Shown piece after piece: positions 34,675 to 41,841 of a stretch of DNA of 64,000 bases (the stretch's first letter is position 1; the number at the start of each line of letters is the position of its first letter). The notes beneath the pieces are model-generated. The model was not told the origin of the DNA, searched no databases, and was given only the letters and a program-made list of their open reading frames with translations. Source of the DNA: Bradyrhizobium nivariense (GTDB lineage Bacteria; Pseudomonadota; Alphaproteobacteria; Rhizobiales; Xanthobacteraceae); the NCBI RefSeq assembly GCF_029846715.1, contig NZ_JARVWW010000002.1, positions 62,001 to 126,000 of the forward strand. The letters are read 5' to 3'. The translations under genes and the position numbers were made by a program.

Positions 34675-36264
34675 ATGCAAGTGCATCAGCGAATGTTGGA
34701 TCCAACGACTAACGGCCTGCATTCCGGCGAGGCCCCGCTCCTCAGGACGATCGGGCTTACCAAGCGCTATGGAGATTTCCTCGCCAACGATGCCATCGAC
34801 ATCAATATCTGGCCAACGGAAATCCACGCGCTGCTCGGTGAGAACGGCGCCGGCAAGTCGACACTGGTCAAGGCGATCTACGGGCTGATCCAGCCCAGTG
34901 CCGGCGAGATTTGCTGGCAGGGCCAGCCAATCGTGCTGTCCGGTCCCTCGGAAGCGCGCAGCCGCGGCATCGGCATGGTGTTCCAGCATTTCTCGTTGTT
35001 CGACAACCTCACCGTCGCCGAGAACGTCGCGCTCGGCCTCGACGGAAGAGAATCCTTCAAGGACATGTCGGCACGGCTTGAGCAGGTGTCGAAGACTTAT
35101 GGTCTGCCGCTCGATCCCAAACGCGAGGTCTGGCAATTGTCGGTCGGCGAGCGCCAGCGCATCGAGATCGTCCGCGCGCTGATGCAGGATCCGCAATTCC
35201 TGATCCTGGACGAGCCCACCGCGGTGCTGACGCCACAGGAAGCCGACCAGCTCTTCATCGTGCTGGAGCGGCTCAAGGCCGAAGGTCGCGCCATCCTCTA
35301 TATCAGCCACAAGCTCGACGAGGTGAAGCGCCTGTGCGACACTGCAACGATCCTGCGCGGCGGCAAGAAGGTGGAGACCTGCAATCCCAGGCTTGAGACC
35401 GCCGCTTCGCTCGCGCGCATGATGGTCGGCGGTGAGATCAAGCAAGTGAAGGCGGCCGCCGACCGGCAGACCACCGTGCCGCGCCTCGTCGTCAACGACC
35501 TCTCGCTCGCCCCCGGCGAGGCGCATGGCGTGCGGCTCGAACACATCTCGTTCGAGCTGAAAGGCGGCGAGATCCTCGGCATCGCCGGAGTCGCCGGCAA
35601 CGGCCAGGACGAACTGTTCGCCGCGCTGTCCGGCGAACGCCTGTCGAAGGATCCCGGCACGATCGTGATCGAAGGCCTTGCTGCCGGCCATCTCTCGATC
35701 ACGCAGCGCCGCAAGCTGGGCGCGGCTTTCGTTCCCGAGGAGCGGCTCGGCCACGGCACCGCGCCGCGCATGAAGCTTTCGGAGAATGCGCTGCTCACCG
35801 GGCACGCCGCCAGCGGCATGGTCCATCACGGCTTCATCGACACCGCCGCGACGCTGAAGACCGTCGATCGCGCGACCGAGACGTTCGATGTCCGCAAGGC
35901 CAAGCGCGATCCGGAAGCCGCGAGCCTCTCCGGCGGCAATTTGCAGAAATTCATCGTGGGACGCGAGATCCTGCGCAACCCCGCGGTGCTGGTGGTGAGC
36001 CAGCCGACCTGGGGCGTCGACGCCGGCGCAGCCGCCGTGATCCGCCAGGCACTGCTCGATCTCGCGACCGCAGGCGCCGCCGTGCTCGTCACCAGCCAGG
36101 ATCTCGACGAGCTCGCGGAAATCGCCGACCGCATCGCCGTGATGTTCCACGGCCATCTGTCCGCCCCGCTCGCCACCAGCGAGGCGACGCGCGAAAAACT
36201 CGGGCTGTTGATGGGCGGCAGCTCGCTGGAGCCGAAGGAGGCCGCGCATGCAGTTGGTGCTTGA
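34675..36264 (+). CDS. ABC transporter ATP-binding protein (BMP system 2), two ABC domains
   Basis: 529 residues. The first domain has Walker [10 protein letters not shown], signature LSVGERQ and Walker B LILDEPTAVLT. The second has the degenerate GVAGNGQDE loop and a good signature LSGGNLQK. It is of the same family as the ATPase at 30836 but clearly diverged, so it is an old duplication or separate acquisition. An internal ATG at 34693 is an alternative start because no strong ribosome site precedes the first. It opens an operon in the order ATPase, permease, permease, binding protein, the reverse of system 1. Confidence 0.92.
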   Translation: MQVHQRMLDPTTNGLHSGEAPLLRTIGLTKRYGDFLANDAIDINIWPTEIHALLGENGAGKSTLVKAIYGLIQPSAGEICWQGQPIVLSGPSEARSRGIGMVFQHFSLFDNLTVAENVALGLDGRESFKDMSARLEQVSKTYGLPLDPKREVWQLSVGERQRIEIVRALMQDPQFLILDEPTAVLTPQEADQLFIVLERLKAEGRAILYISHKLDEVKRLCDTATILRGGKKVETCNPRLETAASLARMMVGGEIKQVKAAADRQTTVPRLVVNDLSLAPGEAHGVRLEHISFELKGGEILGIAGVAGNGQDELFAALSGERLSKDPGTIVIEGLAAGHLSITQRRKLGAAFVPEERLGHGTAPRMKLSENALLTGHAASGMVHHGFIDTAATLKTVDRATETFDVRKAKRDPEAASLSGGNLQKFIVGREILRNPAVLVVSQPTWGVDAGAAAVIRQALLDLATAGAAVLVTSQDLDELAEIADRIAVMFHGHLSAPLATSEATREKLGLLMGGSSLEPKEAAHAVGA

Positions 36265-37339
36265 GAAGCGCGCCGAGCGCTCCAATACGATCGCGCTGAT
36301 CTCTCCGCTGATCGCGATCGGCCTCACGATCGTGACCATGGTCATCCTGTTCGCGATCCTCGGCAAGAATCCGCTGCTCGCATTGCAAGCCTATTTCATC
36401 GCGCCTTTGACCGACAGCTATTCGCTTCAGGAGATCGCGGTGAAGGCAACGCCGCTGGTGATGATCGCGATCGGGCTGTCGCTCTGTTATCTCGCCAACG
36501 CCTGGAACATCGGCGCCGAAGGGCAGTTCCTCATCGGCGCGGTCGCCGGAAGCTGGATTGCGGTGAAGACGCAGGGCACCGACGCCGGCGTCTGGGTGCT
36601 GCCGCTCATGCTCGTGCTCGCCGCCGCCGCAGGCGCGCTCTACGCGCTGATCCCGGCGATCTGCAAGGTGAAGTTCGGCGCCAGCGAGATCCTGACTAGC
36701 CTGATGCTGGTCTATGTCGCCGACCTCTTCCTCGACTATCTCGTGCGCGGCCCCTGGCGCGATCCGCACGGCTTCAACTTCCCGACCACGGCCGAGTTCG
36801 ATCCGGTGGCAACAGTCCCTTTGCTGATTGAAGGCGGCCGGCTGCATCTCGGCTCGATCATCGCCCTTCTCGTCGTCGCGGCGGTGGCGATCCTGCTCGG
36901 GCGAACCATCAAGGGATTCGAGATTCGCGTGGTCGGCGCGGCCCCCCGCGCCGCGCGCTTCGGCGGCTTCAATTCCAACCAGTTGATCATCCTGACCTTC
37001 GCTGTCTCCGGCGCGCTGGCGGGCCTTGCCGGGATCATCGAGGTCGCGGGTCCGGTCGGACACCTCCAGCCTGGCATCTCGCCCGGCTACGGTTTTACCG
37101 CGATCATCGTTGCCTTCCTCGGCCGATTGAACCCGCTTGGAATACTAATTGCAGGCCTTTTCCTCGCATTGACCTTTATCGGCGGCGAGCAGGCGCAGAT
37201 CGCAATGAAGATCCCGTTGGACGTCACCAAGGTTTTTCAGGGCATCCTGCTGTTCTACGTGCTCGCCTGCGATTCCCTTATTCTCTACCGCTTCAAGCTG
37301 GTCTTCCCGAACCGACAGGTGGCTCGTGGAACTGGTTGA
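36248..37339 (+). CDS. ABC transporter permease (BMP system 2)
   Basis: 363 residues overlapping the ATPase gene by 17 bases. It begins MQLVLEKRAERSNTIALISP and has 8-10 membrane helices with the motifs AWNIGAEGQFLIGAVAGSW, LTSLMLVYVADLF and GLAGIIEVAGPVG of nucleoside-type permeases. Translationally coupled to its neighbours on both sides. Confidence 0.92.
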   Translation: MQLVLEKRAERSNTIALISPLIAIGLTIVTMVILFAILGKNPLLALQAYFIAPLTDSYSLQEIAVKATPLVMIAIGLSLCYLANAWNIGAEGQFLIGAVAGSWIAVKTQGTDAGVWVLPLMLVLAAAAGALYALIPAICKVKFGASEILTSLMLVYVADLFLDYLVRGPWRDPHGFNFPTTAEFDPVATVPLLIEGGRLHLGSIIALLVVAAVAILLGRTIKGFEIRVVGAAPRAARFGGFNSNQLIILTFAVSGALAGLAGIIEVAGPVGHLQPGISPGYGFTAIIVAFLGRLNPLGILIAGLFLALTFIGGEQAQIAMKIPLDVTKVFQGILLFYVLACDSLILYRFKLVFPNRQVARGTG

Positions 37340-38243
37340 AGCCATCATCCTCGCAGTGCTGGCCGCCTCGACGCCGCTCTTGATCGCTGCGACCGGCGAG
37401 CTCGTGACCGAACGATCCGGCGTGCTCAATCTCGGCGTCGAGGGCATGATGATCGTCGGTGCCGCGTGTGGCTTTGCAGGTGCGTGGCTGACCGGCTCGA
37501 TCTTTATCGGTGCGCTGTTCGGCATCGTCGCCGGCACATTGATGTCACTGATCTTCGCACTGATGGCGCTCGGGCTTGCGGTCAACCAGGTTGCAACGGG
37601 TCTTGCGCTGACCATCCTGGGCGTCGGACTCTCCGGCCTGATCGGTGCCGGTTTCGTCGGCGAGCGCATCACGCCGGCGGTACATCTCACCATTCCCGGC
37701 CTCACGGACATTCCGCTGGTTGGCCGCGTGCTGTTCGGCGAAGACCCTTTCGTCTATTTCTCGCTGGCGCTGATCGTCGGCATCTGGTGGTTCCTGTACC
37801 GCACGCGGCCAGGATTGATCCTGCGCGCCTGCGGCGACAACCACGTCTCCGCGCATGCGCTCGGCTACCCCGTGCTGCGCATCCGCACTTTGGCGGTGAT
37901 GTTCGGCGGCGCTTGCGCCGGGCTTGCCGGCGCTTATCTGCCGCTCGCCTATACGCCGTTCTTCATTCCCGGCATGACCGCCGGCCGCGGCTGGATCGCG
38001 CTGGCGCTGGTGGTGTTCTCGTCTTGGCGACCAGGGCGGCTCGTGGTGGGAGCCTATCTGTTCGGCGCCGTGACGATCCTGCAACTGCATGCGCAAGGCT
38101 GGGGCGTCGGCATTCCCTCGCAGTTCATGTCGGCGCTGCCTTACCTTGCGACCGTCATCGTCCTGGTCCTGCTCTCCCGCGCGCGCACGGGCGGATCGAC
38201 CGCACCGGCCGCGCTCGGCACGGTGTTCGTGCCGGACCGCTAG
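37326..38243 (+). CDS. ABC transporter permease (BMP system 2, second subunit)
   Basis: 305 residues from a GTG at 37326, overlapping the first permease by 14 bases. Motifs LVTERSGVLNLGVEGMMIVGA and ILRACGDNHVSAHALGYPV identify the YufQ-type partner permease. About 8-9 membrane helices. Confidence 0.92.
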   Translation: MELVEAIILAVLAASTPLLIAATGELVTERSGVLNLGVEGMMIVGAACGFAGAWLTGSIFIGALFGIVAGTLMSLIFALMALGLAVNQVATGLALTILGVGLSGLIGAGFVGERITPAVHLTIPGLTDIPLVGRVLFGEDPFVYFSLALIVGIWWFLYRTRPGLILRACGDNHVSAHALGYPVLRIRTLAVMFGGACAGLAGAYLPLAYTPFFIPGMTAGRGWIALALVVFSSWRPGRLVVGAYLFGAVTILQLHAQGWGVGIPSQFMSALPYLATVIVLVLLSRARTGGSTAPAALGTVFVPDR

Positions 38244-38318
38244 CGTTTCATTTCCGCGGCGTGCGCGATGGGGCGCGTGCGTTGCGGATCGTGGCTTTCC
38301 CCTGATGTTTGGAGATTG

Positions 38319-39398
38319 ATGATGAGGAAATCACTTCTTGCGCTGGCTGCCGGGCTCTTGCTTGCCGGAAGCGTCAGCGCAGCCTCCGCCGCCGACAAGC
38401 TGAAAGTCGGCTTTATCTATTTGGGTCCGATCGGAGACCTCGGTTGGACCTACCAGCACGATCTCGCGCGCCAAGCGCTGGTGAAGGAATTGGGCGACAA
38501 GATCGAGACCACTTATCTGGAAAACGTGCCTGAAGATCCCGACGCCGAGCGCGCCATCGAGCAGCTCGTCCGCGCCGGCAACAAGCTGATCTTCACCACG
38601 TCGTTCGGCTACATGGATCCGACGCTGAAGGTCGCGAAGAAATATCCGAACGTGCATTTCGAGCACTCGACCGGCTACAAGCGCGACAAGAACATGTCGA
38701 CCTACTCGGCCAAATGGTACCAGGGGCGCTACATCCAGGGCCTGATCGCGGCCAAGATGTCGAAGTCCGGTGTGCTCGGCTATATCGGCTCGTTCCCGAT
38801 TCCCGAGGTCGTCTCCGGCATCAACGCGACGATTCTCGCGGCGCAGACCATCAACCCGAACATCAAGGTCAAGATCATCTGGGCCAATACCTGGTTCGAT
38901 CCGGGCAAGGAAGCCGACGCCGCCAAGGCGCTGATCGACCAGGGCGCCGACGTCATTATGCAGCACACGGATTCGCCGGCGGCGATGCAGATCGCCAGCG
39001 AACGCGGCAAGCTCGCGTTCGGCCAGGATTCCGAGATGATCAAGTTCGGGCCGAAGACCCAGCTCACCTCGATCCTCGATACCTGGGGCCCTTACTACAT
39101 CGCCCGCGTCAAGGCGGAACTCGACCGCACCTGGAAATCCGAGGACACATGGGGCGGCCTCGACAGCCACATGTTCGCGATGGCGCCCTACACCAACATG
39201 CCTGACGACGTGAAGAAGCTCGCCGAGGATGCCCAGGCCGCGATCACGGCGGGCAAGCTGCATCCGTTCAAGTGCCCGGTCGTTGGGCAGGATGGCAAGC
39301 CGGTCGAGTGCAAGGGCGGCGCCAATCTCGACGACGGCCAGATCCTCGGCATGAATTTCTACGTCAAAGGCATCGACGACAAGCTGCCGGGCAAGTAG
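38319..39398 (+). CDS. BMP-family ABC substrate-binding protein (system 2)
   Basis: 359 residues with an ordinary Sec signal peptide (cleavage after ASA, about residue 23), unlike the Tat signal of system 1. The BMP pattern is clear: LKVGFIYLGPIGDLGWTYQHD, FTTSFGYMDP, FEHSTGYK and GADVIMQHTDSPA. Two cysteines near the C-terminus (KCPVVGQDGKPVECKGG) may form a disulfide. It closes the operon and lies before a hairpin terminator. The ligand is probably a purine or nucleoside; the two systems differ enough to bind different ligands. Confidence 0.92.
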   Translation: MMRKSLLALAAGLLLAGSVSAASAADKLKVGFIYLGPIGDLGWTYQHDLARQALVKELGDKIETTYLENVPEDPDAERAIEQLVRAGNKLIFTTSFGYMDPTLKVAKKYPNVHFEHSTGYKRDKNMSTYSAKWYQGRYIQGLIAAKMSKSGVLGYIGSFPIPEVVSGINATILAAQTINPNIKVKIIWANTWFDPGKEADAAKALIDQGADVIMQHTDSPAAMQIASERGKLAFGQDSEMIKFGPKTQLTSILDTWGPYYIARVKAELDRTWKSEDTWGGLDSHMFAMAPYTNMPDDVKKLAEDAQAAITAGKLHPFKCPVVGQDGKPVECKGGANLDDGQILGMNFYVKGIDDKLPGK

Positions 39399-39447
39399 CA
39401 CGCTTCTTGCATTGCCTAAATCACCTGCTCCTCCCGGAGGAGGTTCG

Positions 39448-39495
39448 GAGGGGGTGGCCAGAAGCACCCGGCACTTGTGGTCGCCCCCTCTTTCT
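39448..39495 (+). terminator. terminator after BMP system 2
   Basis: GAGGGGGTGGCCA (39448-39460) pairs with TGTGGTCGCCCCCTC (about 39476-39490, one bulge), followed by TTTCTATTTT. It sits 50 bp past the binding-protein stop and faces the convergent deaminase gene. Confidence 0.6.
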
Positions 39496-39510
39496 ATTTT
39501 CGCCTGGATA

Positions 39511-40860
39511 TTATCCCACCTGCATCGCCCGCGCCGCCGAACTGTGGCGGCGGATGAGGTCCGCCACATCCAGCCCCGGAATCGTGCCGTCGACCACGGC
39601 CCATTTCCCCGCCACCATCACCCTGTCGGCCCGATACGCTCCGCACAACACCAGTGCGGCCAGCGGGTCGCCGTGGCCGGAGAAGCGCAGCTCGTCGAGC
39701 CTGAACAGCGCGAGATCGGCCGCCTTGCCGACGGCGATCTCGCCGAGTTCCGGCCGGCCGACGCAGGCCGCCGAGCCCTTGGTGGCCCAGCGCAGCGCAT
39801 CCTTGTGACTGACCTTCGTCACCCCGTAGCGCGCCCGCTGCAGCAGGAACGCTGCCCGCACCTCCTGCATCAGGTTCGATCCGTCGTTCGAGGCCGAGCC
39901 ATCGACGCCGATGCCGATGCCGACACCGGCCTCCTCCATCTCGCACACCGGGCAGCAGCCGGAGGCCAGAAGCTGGTTGCTGCAGGCGCAATGACTGATC
40001 GTCGTCTTCGCCTTGCCGAGCCGCTTCATCTCGTCGGCGTTGAAGAAGATGCCATGGGCGAGCCACGTCCGCGCATTGAGCCAGCCGCATTGCTCGAGAT
40101 AGTCGAGCGGACGGCAGCCATACATCTCCTGACAGAACCTGTTCTCGTCCTCGGTCTCGGCAAGATGGGTATGCAGGCGCACGTCGAGCTTGTCGGCGAG
40201 ATCGGCAGTGGCGCGCATCAAGGACGTCGTCACCGAGAAGGGCGAGCAAGGTGCGAGCGCGATCTGCACCATCGCATCCGCGCCGCGCTGGTGGTACTTG
40301 GCGACCACGCGCGCGCTGTCCGCGAGGATGGTGTCCTCATCCTGCACGACGCTATCGGGCGGCAGACCGCCGTCGCGCTGCGACAGGTTCATCGAGCCGC
40401 GCGTGAGCAACACGCGCACGCCGAGCCGCCTGGCCACCGCCACCTCGATATCGACGGCGTCCTCGAGCCCTGCCGGGAATACGTAGTGATGATCCGTCGT
40501 GGTGGTGCAGCCGGACAGCAGCAGCTCGGACATCGCCACGGTGACACCGAGCTCGAGCGCATCAGGCGTCAGCTTCGCCCACACCGGATAGAGCGCCTGG
40601 AGCCAGGGAAACAGCTCGCGGTCCATCGCCGCCGGCAGCGCCCGTGTCAGCGTCTGGTAGAAGTGGTGATGGGTGTTGATGAGGCCCGGCAGCACGACGT
40701 GGTCGCCAGCATCGAGCACCGCAACATCCGCGGTCGCAGGCGTGCCGCCGGCTGGCACGAGTTCGATGATCCGGCCGCCTTTCACCACGATCCCGCGCTC
40801 GGCGCCGTCGGCGAGGATAGCCAGGGGATCCCTGATCCAGATCGGCTTTGCGTCGCTCAT
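39511..40860 (-). CDS. 8-oxoguanine deaminase
   Basis: 449 residues from the ATG at 40860, with AGGAGGAGC before it. It is an amidohydrolase of the ATZ/TRZ group: metal site LINTHHHFYQTLTRA, then HTHLAET, LAHGIFF and GVDGSASND with the catalytic Asp. The TLTRALPA, CACSNQLLASG and SRASN-equivalent region fit 8-oxoguanine deaminase, which converts 8-oxoguanine to urate plus ammonia. It is divergent from the xdh operon, which would also make urate from xanthine, so both feed the same ureide route. A related hydroxydechloroatrazine or guanine deaminase is the main alternative. Confidence 0.85.
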   Translation of the reverse strand: MSDAKPIWIRDPLAILADGAERGIVVKGGRIIELVPAGGTPATADVAVLDAGDHVVLPGLINTHHHFYQTLTRALPAAMDRELFPWLQALYPVWAKLTPDALELGVTVAMSELLLSGCTTTTDHHYVFPAGLEDAVDIEVAVARRLGVRVLLTRGSMNLSQRDGGLPPDSVVQDEDTILADSARVVAKYHQRGADAMVQIALAPCSPFSVTTSLMRATADLADKLDVRLHTHLAETEDENRFCQEMYGCRPLDYLEQCGWLNARTWLAHGIFFNADEMKRLGKAKTTISHCACSNQLLASGCCPVCEMEEAGVGIGIGVDGSASNDGSNLMQEVRAAFLLQRARYGVTKVSHKDALRWATKGSAACVGRPELGEIAVGKAADLALFRLDELRFSGHGDPLAALVLCGAYRADRVMVAGKWAVVDGTIPGLDVADLIRRHSSAARAMQVG

Positions 40861-40950
40861 CAACCTGCTCCTCCTGACATCCGCTGACGAAAGGCCTGCG
40901 AGGCAGGGGCCAGCCTGATTGCGCTTTTGCTGCGACTTGTTGTTGCGACT

Positions 40951-40966
40951 TGGCGCCCGTCTTGCA
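40951..40966 (+). promoter_or_regulatory. sigma-54-like promoter of the xdh operon
   Basis: TGGCGC-CCGTC-TTGCA fits the -24/-12 pattern with one mismatch (G for A) and correct spacing, 47 bp before the FAD-subunit ATG. Confidence 0.5.
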
Positions 40967-41013
40967 AGACTTTCCCCTGGCTCGATTCACTCGTTGGAAG
41001 CGTTGGCGTCGCC

Positions 41014-41841
41014 ATGGACTTGAATACCATCACAGCGGTCGCCCATCCGCAAACGCGCGCCCAACTGCCGGTTTGGACGGCAGGTGATGCTTGGCTCGCG
41101 GGCGGCACCTGGCTGTTCTCGGAGCCGCAGGTCCACTTGAGGCGGCTGATCGATCTCACCGATCTAAAATGGCCGGCGCTGACGATTGCGGACAGTCATC
41201 TCACCATCGCGGCCACCTGCACCGTCGCGCAGCTCGATGCTTTCGCCTGCCCGCCCGACTGGCTCGCGGCACCGTTGATCGGCCAGTGCTGCCGCGCGTT
41301 CCTTGCTTCGTTCAAGATCTGGAAGACGGCGACTGTCGGCGGCAATCTCTGCATGTCGCTGCCGGCGGGACCGATGATCTCGCTCACCGCCGCGCTCGAC
41401 GGCGTCTGCACCATCTGGAAGGCCGACGCCGGCGAACAGAAGATGCCCGTCGCCGACTTCGTCACCGGCAACCAGCGCAACCGTCTGACGCCGGGGGACC
41501 TGCTCCGGCAGATCGATATCCCGATTGCGGCGTTGAAGCGTCGTACGGCCTTCCGCCAGATCTCGCTGGCGCCGGTCGGCCGCTCGGCGGCGCTTCTGAC
41601 CGGCAGCCTGGATGCCGATGGCACACTGACGCTCACGGTCACCGCATCGACGGTACGACCGATCCAGCTGTCCTTTCCCAGGTTCCCCAACGCGAATGCG
41701 CTCCGCGATGCGATCGAGCAACACATTACCGACGAGCTTTACCACGCCGACATCCACGGCAAGCCGCTCTGGCGCAAGCACATGACACTCCGACTTGCCG
41801 AAGAGATCCGTGACGAACTCCTGGGTGCGACACCATCATGA
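41014..41841 (+). CDS. xanthine-dehydrogenase-type FAD-binding subunit
   Basis: 275 residues, the size of CoxM/XdhB-type flavoproteins. FAD-binding motifs are visible: AGGTWLF near residue 29 (AGGTxL type) and TVGGNLCMSLPAGP near residue 109. The C-terminal CO-dehydrogenase flavoprotein domain follows. It transfers electrons from the iron-sulfur clusters of the partner subunit to NAD or another acceptor. It overlaps the next gene by 4 bases (ATGA), so the two are made together. Confidence 0.88.
   Translation: MDLNTITAVAHPQTRAQLPVWTAGDAWLAGGTWLFSEPQVHLRRLIDLTDLKWPALTIADSHLTIAATCTVAQLDAFACPPDWLAAPLIGQCCRAFLASFKIWKTATVGGNLCMSLPAGPMISLTAALDGVCTIWKADAGEQKMPVADFVTGNQRNRLTPGDLLRQIDIPIAALKRRTAFRQISLAPVGRSAALLTGSLDADGTLTLTVTASTVRPIQLSFPRFPNANALRDAIEQHITDELYHADIHGKPLWRKHMTLRLAEEIRDELLGATPS

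Noticed and set aside
40897..40912. A sigma-54-like motif before the 8-oxoguanine deaminase gene (minus strand TGGCCC-CTGCC-TCGCA)
   Set aside because: Two mismatches at important positions (A5 to C and the first T of the -12 element to C) make it too weak to list as a promoter.
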